Shown here in pieces: positions 7,376 through 20,600 of a DNA stretch of 64,000 nt. The stretch lies in NCBI GenBank assembly GCA_015057435.1, contig SVEJ01000009.1, forward strand, positions 1 to 64,000, read 5' to 3'. Position 1 is the stretch's first letter. The number at the start of each line of letters is the position of its first letter. The DNA is from Lachnospiraceae bacterium. Lineage in GTDB: Bacteria > Bacillota > Clostridia > Lachnospirales > Lachnospiraceae. The notes below the pieces were generated by a model. The model was given only the letters and a program-made list of their open reading frames with translations. It did not search any database and was not told the origin of the DNA. A program made the translations under genes and the position numbers.

Positions 7376-9037
7376 ATGAGAATAGAGAAGTTACATTTAC
7401 AAGATTTCGGACAATTTCACGGAAAAGATGTTACGCTTGCTCCTGGAATTAATGTAATCTACGGGGCGAATGAAGCAGGCAAATCCACAACAAAAGATTT
7501 TATTGTGGATATGATGTATGGAATCGATAAGTCTCGTGGAATCGGTGCAAGATTTGACCATTACGAGCAGAAGAAACCGATTAACGGAGCAGCATTTTCA
7601 GGTGCTATGCAAGTTTCTGTGAATGGTGCAAGTTATCTGATTGAGCGTAATTTTTCTCGTGCGGAGAAGAAGACAACGGTTCGTGATTTGAATACGGGAA
7701 GAGAAGTTGCTTTGCAAGCACCGAATGATTTATTAGGAAGCTTGTTGCATACAGACAAAAGCACGTATCTCAATACATTATGTGTAGGACAGATTGATGC
7801 GACAACAGACAAAGAAATTGCAGATAAGCTCAATAATTATATTGTGAATATGGCATCATCAAGAGCAGGCGATATTGATGCGGTGAATGCCATTATGGAA
7901 TTGAAGAATAAGAAAAAAGAGTTTTCTAACAAAGAATTAGAAGCAAGACAACAGGAATTAACGGCTAAGCTTACAATGGAACGCGACTTTGATGCAGAGC
8001 TTGCTGCCTTGAAGGAAGAATATGCGAAGGTTGAAGCGAACATGGAAAATGGCAAAGCAGATCAGTTGCAGTTCACACCAATTAAGAATGCTTCGGCTGA
8101 AGCCGCTGCTACAGAGGAGCCGGAACAGGAAGAATTGTTAGAAGAAGAACCTTTGACAAAGAGAGAGCAAGATATTAAGATGCTGCAGAATATGGGTAAG
8201 CGTAGTATCTTAGATAACGCATTTGTTATTCTTGCAATGGGTATTTTGCTGGTTGCATTGTTTGTCGGAATTGCCTATATGATTCCGGTAAGTATATCAG
8301 CGGTGAAACTTGGAATTATCGGAGTGGGTGTCTTCTTAGTGACACTTACACTAATTCAAGTATTAATCAGAAGAGCGAAGCTTCATCAATTGATGGAAGA
8401 GATAGAGATTGAACAAGGATTTGAAGATGCTAAGGGCACGATAGACTCAGAAGCACATCGTCAGGCGATTACACAGCTTTCAGAGCTTCGTATGAAAGAA
8501 CAGCAGCTTGTAAATGCACGTAACGAGCAGGAGCAACTTTTGCTTGAGATTAATCAGATTCGAGAGAAGATGAGAAGCAATGCTGTTGAGGTTGCTGCAC
8601 TTGACTTGGCAATCAAGACAATTCAGGACTTATCAGAGGAAATCTATGATTCCTTTGGTAGCGTTTTGAATGAGCAGGTTTCAGAGATTGTAAGCCGAAT
8701 TACGAATGACAAATATACAGAAGTTAAGATTGATGATCAGTTGCGTGTGATGGTGAAGAGTGGTAATTCCTTTATCAGTATAGACTACTTAAGCACGGGA
8801 ACGATAGCACAGATTTATCTGGCACTTCGCTTGTCGATTGCGAATGTGTTAATCGATGAGGAATTGCCGATTATTATGGATGATATATTTGTGACATATG
8901 ATTCACAAAGATTATATGAGACATTGAATTGTTTGGGTGAGTACATGAATCGTCAGATTATCATTTTCACAACGAATGCAGGTGTACATGATATGTTTGG
9001 CCAGATTGGTGTATCAAGCAATTTGATTGCATTGTAA
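7376..9037 (+). CDS. YhaN/SbcC-like ABC-type ATPase with membrane hairpin
   Basis: 553 residues, well under the ~1000 of typical SbcC or YhaN. Walker A is GANEAGKST (30-38). A coiled-coil arm follows, then a Glu-rich linker, two hydrophobic segments near 282-303 and 309-329 (the hairpin seen in YhaN-type proteins), a second arm, the signature LSTGT (about 472-476) and Walker B LPIIMDDIF (about 496-503). It probably clamps DNA and powers the phosphoesterase encoded just upstream; the hydrophobic hairpin suggests membrane association. Both ATPase halves are intact despite the short arms. The start ATG overlaps the end of sbcD by tight spacing (TAATATG), supporting translational coupling. Confidence 0.82.
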   Translation: MRIEKLHLQDFGQFHGKDVTLAPGINVIYGANEAGKSTTKDFIVDMMYGIDKSRGIGARFDHYEQKKPINGAAFSGAMQVSVNGASYLIERNFSRAEKKTTVRDLNTGREVALQAPNDLLGSLLHTDKSTYLNTLCVGQIDATTDKEIADKLNNYIVNMASSRAGDIDAVNAIMELKNKKKEFSNKELEARQQELTAKLTMERDFDAELAALKEEYAKVEANMENGKADQLQFTPIKNASAEAAATEEPEQEELLEEEPLTKREQDIKMLQNMGKRSILDNAFVILAMGILLVALFVGIAYMIPVSISAVKLGIIGVGVFLVTLTLIQVLIRRAKLHQLMEEIEIEQGFEDAKGTIDSEAHRQAITQLSELRMKEQQLVNARNEQEQLLLEINQIREKMRSNAVEVAALDLAIKTIQDLSEEIYDSFGSVLNEQVSEIVSRITNDKYTEVKIDDQLRVMVKSGNSFISIDYLSTGTIAQIYLALRLSIANVLIDEELPIIMDDIFVTYDSQRLYETLNCLGEYMNRQIIIFTTNAGVHDMFGQIGVSSNLIAL

Positions 9038-9058
9038 TTTTAGAAACGAGGGAAAGAA

Positions 9059-11407
9059 ATGGCTGATCAAAAGAAGGCGACACAAGGAACAAAGAAGCAG
9101 ACGCAAGAGCCGAAGAAGGAAATGACACCGGATGAACTTGCTGCTGCGAAAAAGCGTAAGAAAAAGCGTGACAAGAGAAGAAAACGTCGTAAAGTAAGAA
9201 GAATTATTACGATGTATCTTTTGGTAATCTTTTTGATTGTAATTACGATTGGAGGATACGCAGCTTACGAAAAATTTGGTAAACAATTGTTGGAGTATCA
9301 GGAAGCGGCAAAAGAGATTGTAGCTAATTCGGATGAGAAGACATTCCGACAGGATGAAACTTCCATTGTGTATGACGCGAATGGTAAGATGATTCGAGAA
9401 GTAAAGGGCGAAAAACAGGTTTATTATAAGACCTATGAGGAGATTCCTGCATACTTCGTTGAGGCGATGGTATCCGTTGAGGATAGAAGATTCTATGAGC
9501 ATAACGGTGTCGATTATGAAGGTATTATGCGTGCTGCGTGGATTTTATTTAAGAATGATGGTAACATCACGCAGGGTGCATCAACAATCACACAGCAGCT
9601 TGCAAGAGGTATCTTCCTTACGAATGAAGTAAGCTATGAGCGTAAGCTTAAGGAAATCTTTATTGCTTGGGAAATGGAAAAGAAATATACAAAGCAGCAG
9701 ATCTTGGAATATTATCTGAATACCATTTTCTTCGCAAACAGTTATTATGGAATTGGTGCTGCGGCACAAGGTTATTTTGATAAGGACCTGGATCAGTTGT
9801 CTGTATCAGAGGTAGCATTTATATGTGCAATTCCGAATAGTCCGTCGTATTATGACCCGAGAAGAAACTTTGATCATACGATTGAACGACGCGATAAGAT
9901 TTTGAATGATATGCATGAACTTGGTTATATCAATGAATTAGAGTTGCAGATGGCGTTGGAAGAGAAGATTGAACTGGCTCCGGTTGAAAAGATAAGCCAC
10001 GATTATGTAGAGACCTATACGAACTTCTGTGCAACTGAAGCATTGATGGAACAGGCAGGATTTGTGTTCAAATATAAGTTTTCATCATATGAAGACCAGC
10101 AAAAGTACAACAAAGAATATCGCGAAATGTATGATGAATACTATGCAAAGCTTTATACAGGCGGATATCGTATCTATACTTCTATAGAGCCGGACAAGCA
10201 GCGTCTGTTGCAACAGACAGTGGATGAAACTTTGGTGATGGATGAAGAAAAGAACGAAGAGACCGGTATCTATAACCTGCAAGGTGCAGCAACCTGTATT
10301 GATAATGCTACGGGTAGAGTTGTTGCAATTGTAGGTGGAAGAACACAGAGAGAAATCGAAGGTTATAGTTTGAATCGTGCATATCAAAGTGCACGTCAGC
10401 CGGGAAGTACAATTAAGCCGATTATTGTATATACACCACAGTTAGAGCGTGGATACACACCGGCAACCAGAGTAGATGACTGTAAGCCGGAGGGACCATA
10501 CGCACATAAGATGCCGAAGAATTCCGGTTCATATTCCAATATGACATCTTTGGCGGCTGCAGTTGCTGCGTCTAAGAATATTGTGGCATATCGTCTGTAC
10601 GGACAGTTGACACCGCAGGTGGGTACAGATTATCTGTATAATATGAACTTTAATTATCTTACATTTGAAGATAGAGAGAATATGGCAGGTTGTCTTGGTG
10701 GTCTGACTTATGGTGCAACAACTGTAGAGATGGCATCAGCTTATGCGACGATTGAGAATGACGGAGAATTCCGTAAACCAACATGTATCGTTGAGATTAC
10801 AGATGCGGAAGGTAATGTGGTTGTTTCAGATCGTATCAAGACGCGTCAGGTATATGAGATGAATGCTGCTCGTATGATGACCTCTATGTTAAAAGGAGTA
10901 TTTACAGGTGGTACAGCCAGCGGATTAGGTATTCGTGATATGTCCTGTGCAGGTAAGACAGGTACAACAGATAATAATACAGACGGATGGTTCTGTGGAT
11001 TTACACCTTATTATACAACAAGTGTGTGGGTTGGATATGACACACCACAGTCTACAAGAGGTTTGTGGGGTTCTACTTATCCGGGTGGAATCTGGAGTAC
11101 ATTTAACGCACAGATTCATGAGGGATTAACAGATATCGGTTTCCCTGATTATGAATGGGTACGTTCAACGAAGGATTGGAGAGATACACGTTCTAGCTCA
11201 GAAGATTCTGAGGATGAGAAGAAGAAAAAGAAGAAAAAGAAAGAAAAGAAGACAGAGAAGAAGAAGGAAAACAAGAAGACTTCGGAAAATGCTACAGAAG
11301 CGCCGACGCAGGCACCGACAGAAGCGCCAACAGAAGCGCCGACTGAGGCACCGACAGAAGCGCCAACGGAAGCACCAACGGAGGCACCGACAACCGCGGC
11401 GCCGTAA
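9059..11407 (+). CDS. pbpA: Class A penicillin-binding protein (PBP1A-type)
   Basis: 782 residues. A cytosolic Lys/Arg-rich head (1-47) precedes one membrane anchor (about 48-70). The glycosyltransferase family 51 domain follows, with catalytic Glu141 in VEDRRFYEHNGVD and the ITQGASTITQQLAR motif. The transpeptidase domain has Ser450-x-x-Lys453 (GSTIKP), Ser505-Lys-Asn507 and Lys633-Thr-Gly635. It polymerises and cross-links peptidoglycan outside the membrane. The last ~70 residues are a Lys/Glu tract and then about eight copies of EAPT, encoded by a degenerate 12-bp repeat; such a tail probably spans or contacts the wall. It starts 21 bp after the YhaN-like gene and seems co-transcribed with it. 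The gene symbol is generic. Confidence 0.93.
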   Translation: MADQKKATQGTKKQTQEPKKEMTPDELAAAKKRKKKRDKRRKRRKVRRIITMYLLVIFLIVITIGGYAAYEKFGKQLLEYQEAAKEIVANSDEKTFRQDETSIVYDANGKMIREVKGEKQVYYKTYEEIPAYFVEAMVSVEDRRFYEHNGVDYEGIMRAAWILFKNDGNITQGASTITQQLARGIFLTNEVSYERKLKEIFIAWEMEKKYTKQQILEYYLNTIFFANSYYGIGAAAQGYFDKDLDQLSVSEVAFICAIPNSPSYYDPRRNFDHTIERRDKILNDMHELGYINELELQMALEEKIELAPVEKISHDYVETYTNFCATEALMEQAGFVFKYKFSSYEDQQKYNKEYREMYDEYYAKLYTGGYRIYTSIEPDKQRLLQQTVDETLVMDEEKNEETGIYNLQGAATCIDNATGRVVAIVGGRTQREIEGYSLNRAYQSARQPGSTIKPIIVYTPQLERGYTPATRVDDCKPEGPYAHKMPKNSGSYSNMTSLAAAVAASKNIVAYRLYGQLTPQVGTDYLYNMNFNYLTFEDRENMAGCLGGLTYGATTVEMASAYATIENDGEFRKPTCIVEITDAEGNVVVSDRIKTRQVYEMNAARMMTSMLKGVFTGGTASGLGIRDMSCAGKTGTTDNNTDGWFCGFTPYYTTSVWVGYDTPQSTRGLWGSTYPGGIWSTFNAQIHEGLTDIGFPDYEWVRSTKDWRDTRSSSEDSEDEKKKKKKKKEKKTEKKKENKKTSENATEAPTQAPTEAPTEAPTEAPTEAPTEAPTEAPTTAAP

Positions 11408-11443
11408 GCTTGTGACAAATGAAATATAATATGCAGAATAACG

Positions 11444-11484
11444 ATCATGTGACAATCCCAGTGGATTTGTCACATGATTTTTTG
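11444..11484 (+). terminator. Rho-independent terminator after the PBP gene
   Basis: A perfect 12-bp stem (ATCATGTGACAA / TTGTCACATGAT) with an 11-nt loop is followed by six Ts. Confidence 0.9.
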
Positions 11485-11631
11485 TTGCGAAAAACATACA
11501 AAAGCAGTTGTCTATTCTGCTGAAAATGAAAAGTCTCAATAAATAGCAATTGTAATAGGTTTACGGAAACGATATGATTATGGTATGTGTGATGATATTT
11601 AAAATGGGAGAATATTAATAGGAGGTATATC

Positions 11632-14600
11632 ATGCAACGAAAGCAGAAAAAGCTGCGTGCAATAGGATTGATAGTGGGCTTGTTGTTGGGGACAAGTCTG
11701 TTTTCATATCCTACTGTATATGCAACGGAAGGAGAAGGTTCTGCAGAAGAACCGATTGCGTTAACGAACGTGGACAAAAGTAATGGGGTTACATACATTT
11801 ATGGTGATGCGAGTGATACAGTGCCACTTGGTATCAACTTGAATGGTAATTCTGTTATTATTGTGAAATCAGAGAATTCCACAACAGACAATTTGCTCAA
11901 TAACATTTATATTGACAAAAACATGGACGGAAAGATTGATGATGGAGATGAACAGGTATCAATTAATGATTCTGTGGATATCAAAGCCAATTATGCAATC
12001 TATGGTGTCTATAAGCAAAAAACGACGGCACCTATCGCTATTACGGTGAATAGCGGTTTTGTTCCGGCTATTTTTGGTGTGTATGAAGGTGAGTCGGTGG
12101 TGGAGTTACAAGGAGAAGCTACAACACCGGCAGTTTCTGTGACTGTTAATGGTGGTATAGTTTCTAGCGCTTTGTTTGGTGCACAGAATTCCACTGTGAC
12201 AACAGATGGGGTTTCGGCATCGGTTGTGACGATTAATGACGGTGTTGTAAATGCTACTGTTGCGGCATCTATGACGTCGGATATTAATTCGACAGATGCG
12301 ACGGCATTAGCTGTTTGCGTGAATGGAGGAACTGTTCCAAATGCAGTTTTTGGTGCGAATGGAAGTGACGTTGTTTCTGATGGTGCAGGTGCAGTTTCGA
12401 TGGTTATGAATTCTCAGTCAGAGACGACCACGGCTACATTTATAGGTGTCAGCGGCGGAACAGTTAAGGTAAAAAACGCTGAAAAGGTTGGTGTATATGC
12501 CGAGGTTGTAAAAGGAAATGTTGCAAACTTGAGAGCGCTATATAATTGTAATTGTGCGTTAGTAAACAGTACTGCTCCGGCTGTACAAGGTGTTATCGGG
12601 AACGGTACGTTTAGTGATGTTTGTTTTGTATGCGGAAGTACTGTGGAATCAGACGAGGATTGCAGTACATTAATAGATGTGGATATCAGCGGAGGTGCCA
12701 TATCAAAGTTTGGCGCTGTTGTATATAGTAATGTGGACGCCGGTAAGAACACGAACACAGTGGTTGATGTAGATGTGACGGGAACTGCAGTGTTCAGCGC
12801 GAATTTATATGTAATTGGCGGTACGGATTCTTGGAGTATGCCGGAGGAAGATTACACATTTGTGGGTAATGTAGATATCAATTTTGATTTCGATGCTTTG
12901 CCGGAGTCCGGTAACAACATTAATAGTGGATACATTGTGACTTCAGGAGCGGTAATCGACGGAAATGTCAATATCACTTTGAATAATGCAAGATATAGCA
13001 GTGTATATGGTTTGTACAATGTGCACGTGAAAGGTGATTATGTATTTGATCAAAAAAATACATGTGATATAGTGAATTATTTGTCTGCAGGTTATAATTC
13101 GAAAATCGATGGCAATGTAACCTTGGATCTAGTGGGAGCGAAAGCAGCTGCGTCTGCGACTATATACGGTATTGATGGTAAGTATAAGGATGAACCAACA
13201 TTAGTAGGTGGAGAAGTACTTATTAATTATAATGGCGGATATGCGAATAATTTCTATGGTTTGTATGGTAGAACAATTGCAACCGATGAATACACAAAGA
13301 TTGGAAAAAGCGTTACAGTCAATGTGAATGGCGGAACGATTAATTACTCCTATGGAATTGTAGTGTCTGTTAATGTGACCGGTGCAGTGAAGGTCACTGT
13401 GAAAGACACAGCGTTGAAAGGCTCTGTATATGCTACGTATAATGTTTCTACAGGTAGTGATGTAACAGTGGATATAACTAATAATAAGAATGAAGAAACA
13501 GATTCTGTATATTTGTATGCTGTATACCAGACGAATGTAGCCGGCGATGTGTCTGTAAATGTCGATGGCGGATACTATCGAGGCGTGAATGGTGTATATG
13601 GTTATAGTACAAAGGGCATTATTGGTGGTGATGTAGAAGTTCATGTTAAGAACGTGAATAAAGATACTACAAGCTATCAGAACGGAAGTTGTTCATATGG
13701 TGCGAATGGCTGTAAAGTTGCCGGAAAAACGACAGTTACCATAGAAGATTCCAACTTCTATACGTTATACGGACTTGATGAAGTGTCATCAAAGGGTGAT
13801 GTGAAGGTAGATGTTTCAAATGTGAAATCGTACTATTCGATATATGCTGCAGAAGTAAAAGAATGTGAAGGTAATGTTACCAGTACAGTTAAAAATTGTT
13901 CGGGAAATTATGTGTATGGTATCTATATGTATGCGAATTGCGGTGGAAACATTACCAGTACAATTACAGATACAACAGCATCTCAAAACATATATGGTAT
14001 GAGTAGCAGTAGCAGTTATGTGGTAGATGGAGATGTGAATATTACTCTTAACGGATGTACATGTTCTTCCGGTTATGTATATGGTTTGAGTGGCACAACT
14101 GTCCAGGGTGATACGATTGTTACGATTGAGGATGGAGAGTTTGGAAAAGAGAATAATTACGGTGGATACCTTTATGGAGTTAGTTATGCGAACACGTTAG
14201 GAGAGACAACGATCAATCTGACAGATATTGATATTGAGGGTAGTGTGTACCCATATCAGTCTGCAGGTTCTAAAGAGTGCGCGGATGTCTCTGTGAATAT
14301 AACAGGATTGACTATGAGCAAGGGTTCTAATTCGAGTGTAAGCATAAGTAACAGCACTGCAGAGGGACAGCATGTTACAACGGTTATAGATGACACCTCA
14401 GTGATTCCTGAGGATGCATATATTAATCCAAGTTCGAGCTTTACCGGCAGTGGTACATTGACATACAAAGATCATTTATATCTTGGTGGTAAGGTTGTCT
14501 TTGATAAGGATGTGACATACAAAAACCTACACTTGAATAGTGGAAATTACCTCGTATCACAAGGAGTAACAGTTACAGTAGAAGATGAATTGTATTGTGA

Positions 14601-17600
14601 GTATGGTTATATTTTACTAGAGGGAACTTTGGATGCAGCATTTGCAGGAACAGTGAATGACGATGGAAAAATCCCGAGTACTTATGTTTATATGAACGGC
14701 GGCACGCTGACAGGTGATTTGGACAAGATACAAAATGTTTATTATCCGTTTGCTGTTGAGTATTTGACGAAGGGTGGTACTGTCTCTAAGACAAACTCTA
14801 CAACTTTATCTACGCATACGTTGAGACCGGGTCAGTATTTTGTACGAGTTGGAGATACTGTAAGCTATACAGTGACTGTGAATGAAGGTTATTCATTGAT
14901 TAGCGCAACAGTGAAAAATGAGAAGTCTGATGCGCCGGTGGATGCAGCAGTGAGTGGCAATACATATAGTTTTGTGATGGAGGATAGCCCTACAGTATTT
15001 AATGTAGAATTGAAGGGTAATCAGATTGTATTAGGTAAAACCGTGGCGGATCCGGTAATCAAGTTGAATCAGGAATATACAGATGAGAATCCGGTATATG
15101 ACTTGAATTCGCTATCAATTAGTAATGATGGCTTAAGCGGAGAGGTGACATTTAAGGTTGACCCGTTAGCAGCATTACCGGAAGGTCTTATTATTAAGGA
15201 TAACAAAATATATGGTATTCCAACTGTTGCGTATGAAGAAGGTAAGAAAACCATTATTCATGTAACAGGTAAAAATGATACAGTTGCTGATTTGGTTTTG
15301 AATGTGGTTGTTACAGAAGGTAATGGTACGCAGACCAGTCAGGATGGACGTATTACGATTGATGAAGCCAATGCAATGATTTATTTGAACGGTAACTCAA
15401 TTGTAATTGAAACCAAGGATAACAATACTGCAATTTATCTGGATGATAACAAGGACGGTATTGCAGACAGTGAGAATGCGGCTTATGTCGGCGATCTGAC
15501 CAACTATACAATGTATGGTGTACGCAATTCTACTGCAAAGGATAAGATTCGCATTACCATGAATGGTGGTACCATTGGTACAATTTACGGTGCGCATAAC
15601 AGTACTCTTGTTGCAGAGGAAGATACATTACAACTTTATATGAATGGTGGTAGTGTTGGTGCTTTATATGGCTTAAGTGATACGATTACAACAGGAACTA
15701 TAAGAATGATATTAAAGGACGGCGCCACTGTATCATGGACAGTAACAAAAGGTAATGCAGGCCATGGCGGATACTACTATAACAATAAAGGAACTGCCTA
15801 CTTCTATGGTACATATACTTTAGATGAAACGTTAGAGGCTACAAATGCATATATTTATGGTAATTTGACAATTGACGAGAATGGCTCTTTGAATACAACA
15901 AACAGACTATACAGATATTCCGGAAGTAGAATCTATTTGAAGGGTGCGTTAGCAGCTTATTCGATGTATAATAGCTACGGTGCAATTATGGTACAAGGCG
16001 GAACATTGCCGGAGGGATGTACATGGAGCAATGTGTATTATCCGGTAGAAACATCAACGAATTTGAAAAATACAAGTCTAACCTTTAGCAGTAATTATAT
16101 TACACTTACTGAAGATGGAAAGACGACGTATTACTTGAATGCAGGAACGACTGTTGGGGTGACTATGACCACTGCAGAAGGTTACGACTACTTCTTTAAT
16201 GTAGATGATGGTGAGTATGTTGAAGCAGGTGCGGGCAAAGGCTCATTTGTGATGTCGAGAAAACCGGTTAAGGTTAACGGCGAATATGTTCCAAAACAGA
16301 TTGCGGTAACAAAGCAGTTTGCCGAACCGGAAGCTATTGTGAATAAGGAGTATACAGAAGAAAGTCCGTTATATGATTTCAAGTCTTTAGAGATTACCAA
16401 TGACACAACAACGACATATGGCGGAGATGTAAAATACGCCTTGAAGAGTGGCTCTGTTCTTCCGGAAGGATTGACATTTACGGGAACCAAATTAATCGGT
16501 ACACCAACTGTAGTAAATGAAACAGGTGACAAGGTGACATTTGTGGTGACCGGTCGCAATGGTACAACTGCGGATGTAGAGTTAACAATTGCAGTAAAAG
16601 CGGCAGACTATAAGAAGGTAGATGTTAATGATACGATTACACTCAACGGAATTAACATTTATTTGAATGGTACATCTGTAGTTATTGTGCCTGATCCAAA
16701 TGTAAGTGGTAATGCAAGTATTTATCCGGATTTGAATCATGATAAGATTGCTGATAATAATATACCATTTATTCTTGGCGGTGAGACGAGTTATAGTTTG
16801 AGTAGCTATGTAATCTATGGCTACACTAACACAGAGAAACCATACGAAGGTGATATTAGTATTACTATGAAGGGTGGATATATGAGAGGCATCTATGGTG
16901 CATATAGTGCTTCAACTACCGAAAAGGTGGTTGTTGACGGAGATGTCTATGTATCCATCGAAGGCGGATATATCAATGATTATCGCGGCAAGGTATACAG
17001 TTTATATAATGGTGAAGCGAATAATGTTACATTGGAAGTGACCGGTGGAACTCACAGGTATTCAGAGTTTGTAGGCGCATATAATTCTACTGTAAAGAAA
17101 AATGTGAATTATACGTTTGGCGGAACAGTGGATGTGTCTGCTTCAAGTTCTACAAACTACAATGTATTCATGCATGCAGCGGAGAAATCTACGGTAAATG
17201 GAGATGTTAATCTTACCATTGGTGGTACGTCATCTGATTGCTTTAATTCATATGCCAGCTATACATATTTCTACGGTGCGTATAATTCAACTATAGCAGG
17301 AAATGTGAATTGTCAGATGGTTGGCGATTGGTATCCGGGACAGACCTATCTTGTTCGTGATAGTTTAGTTGGCAAGAATTTGGATATTGATTGGAAGGCA
17401 GGAAGGATTCCATATACATACTGTACGATGAGCTCAACAATCGCAGGTGACGTTACTGTGGATGCAGCAGAAGAAGCTACACTGTCAGGAAATAATATGT
17501 ATGTGCTATACAACAGTAAAGCAAAGAATATGTACGCAAATGTGCCTAAATCGGTGAATGGTAGTGTGACGATTTCACCATACTATTCTACGACTACCAA

Positions 17601-20600
17601 CGAGGTAGATGCGGTATATATTAACAACAAAGGAAATCTTACCATAGATGGTGATTATACTTTTGATAAAGATATGGATATTTCATCAATCTATACATAT
17701 AGTGGTTCAAATGTAACAGTAAATGAAGGGGTTGAGATTGTCTCTACATCTTCTAACAATAGTAGTGCTTTGTATGGTACATTTACCAATAATGGTGATG
17801 TAATGATGCCTTATGAGACATCTATCAATAGTACATATGTTAACAACGGTAAGCTAGAACTGAATTCTACTAGTCGCGTGTATGGCACCTTGGATAATTA
17901 TGGGGATATGAAAACAACAGGACTCTACATCTATGAAGGTGCAAAAGTAATTAACCGTGATATGGCAACATGGGAAGTTGCATCCAGACTGTACAACAGT
18001 TATGGCGGACGTATTGTTAACTACGGTGAATTTAATCAGACCTGTAGTTATAGCACAAGCTATTATAACCGGATAGGTTTGGTTTACACAACGAAGGCAT
18101 TGAATTTATATGCTGCGATTAGTGCATACATGAATACATCGTATTCAACCATTTATTATCCGGTAACAGTTGACTATCCGAGTCAGTGCGTGAAGAGCGT
18201 AGCAGTTAGTGGTGACTACGTTGGATCTTCCGGAATAGAGGGTGATATGAATCAATATGTACGTGGCGGCAGCGCGTTTACTGTAACCTTGGGTGAACAG
18301 TTGATGGATACAGTAACGCTTCAGAATATTACATATGGTTCGGCAGATACTGTTGCTACAGAACAAGAAAATGGTACATGGCAAGGAACCGGTGTTTATG
18401 AGCCGTTTGTCGTGAAGGCAAATTATATTGCAATAGACGATGAGGAAAAGGTAACAAAGATTACTTTGGGCAAGACCGCTGACAGAATTGAGAATACAGA
18501 GGAGTCAATGCCATTGGTAGTAGGAACGTATTATTCTTACAGTGAGCCTCTGTATGATTTGACAAATATTGAAATTATTGGTGATATTGAGGGAGAAGGA
18601 ACGGTTTCCTACTCGGTAGACAACTCATCCACTTTACCACAGGGTATGACTCTTAAGGATGGCAAGTTGTATGGAACGCTTCAAAAAGCAAATGAACAAG
18701 AGCAAGTAATTACTTTTGTTGTCAAGGGTAAGAATCAGACATCGGCATTCTTTACATTAACGTTGGGTGCAGTGGTTAAGAATGTACCGGAATGGAGTGT
18801 TCCGACAGGTTTGACAGCTGTGGTTGGAGAAACATTACATGATGTATATGTACCATATTCAGCATTGGGTACATACAGCTGGCCGGATGCAACAGTTCCG
18901 GTTGGTACAGAGGTAACAACATTAGAGAATGTTGAGTTGAAGTTCACACCAAGGGATGTAGACAACTATGATTGGGAAACAGCTGCAACCAATGCAGGAG
19001 CGACTTATGCAAACGGTGTAGTTACCTGTAAGGTTTCAATTGCGGTCAGTGCGGGTAAGCCGACCTATACGATTCCGACCGGTTTAGAAGCAACCTATGG
19101 ACAGACTTTCGGAGATGTACCGATTGATTCCGGTGATAACGAAGGTACATTTACATGGGATTACGAAGACGGAAAGTCAGTAGGAAATGCAGGTACACAT
19201 TACTACCGTATAACATATACACCAAATGACACAGCTAATTACCAGACCGTAAGTGGTATTTTGGTAGAGTTAAAGGTTAATAAAGCGCTCCCAACTTATA
19301 GTAATGATCTTACAAGTGTAACACAGGATTGTGGTATCACTTTGGCAGATATTGTTTTACCTAGTGCTACGGATGGAAAATATCAGTGGATTACAACATC
19401 AACAACGATACCGATTAACGGAACGCAGTACCAGGCAGGATATAAGCCAAACGATAGCAGGAATTATGATTGGTCAACGATTGAGGGTTGGAATAGCGCA
19501 TGGGGTTGTGTAGTATTCCCTGTAACCGTTTATGTTAATCATACATATTCTGAAGAATGGGTTTACGATGATGATTATCACTGGCATGCGTGCTTGGATG
19601 AAACTTGCGAAAGCCAGGGCGATAAGGAAGAACATGAATGGGTAGAAGGTGAAGTCATTGAGGAATCTACACTAACTACAGAAGGCAGCAGAAAATACAA
19701 TTGTAGCTGTGGTGCAGAGAAAACAGTTGTAACACCGGTACTACCGCATGATACACACACTTATTCTGATACATGGAGCTACAATGATAATTGTCATTGG
19801 AAAGAGTGTACGTTTGAGGGATGTAACAAGACGACCATGCCGGTTGTTCATACTTTAGATGACGGAACAATAGTTGTGGAAGCAACAGATAGAAATCCGG
19901 GCGTCAAAAAATACGCTTGTGAGTGTGGATATTATGAGACAGAGGAAATCCCACAGTTGCCACATACGGTTCATACATATGGAGATGTATGGGAGCATGA
20001 TGAGACAACACATTGGCAAAAGTGTACATTCGAAGGTTGTGCTTATGAATCGACACCTGTAGCGCATACATGGGATACAGAAACTATTATGACTCCGGCG
20101 ACAGAAACATCAACCGGTGTGATGAAGTACACCTGTGTCTGTGGCGAGGAGAAGATAGAAACAATCCCTGAACTAGAGCATACCGCACATGTATATAAGG
20201 CAACCTGGAGTTATGATGAAGATGAGCATTGGCATGAATGTGAAAATGCAGACTGTGATGAAGTTTCGGGAACGGAAAAGCATACATACGGTAATCCGGA
20301 AATTATTGTAGCAGCAACAGAAGACAATGAAGGTACAAGAAAGTATACCTGTGTTACATGTGGTTATAGTTACAATGAACAGTATGACCTTGCGGAAGAT
20401 GAAACACAGGAACCGTTAGAGGAAGATGAGGAGTTTGAGGATGAAGAGAATCAAATAACTTATATGGTTACTTCTGCGAATTCTGAAGTTCAATTTGTTA
20501 GTTGTGAAAACACGAAGAAGACAGATGTTACGATTCCGGATACAGTACAGTATGGTGGTGTGACTTACAAAGTTACCGCTATTGCGGATGAAGCATTTAA

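Noticed and set aside
11149-11448. Frames on both strands rich in Arg or in Val-Gly-Ala-Ser across the end of the PBP gene
   Set aside because: They are shadows of the EAPT-encoding 12-bp repeat; the PBP frame is clearly the real one.
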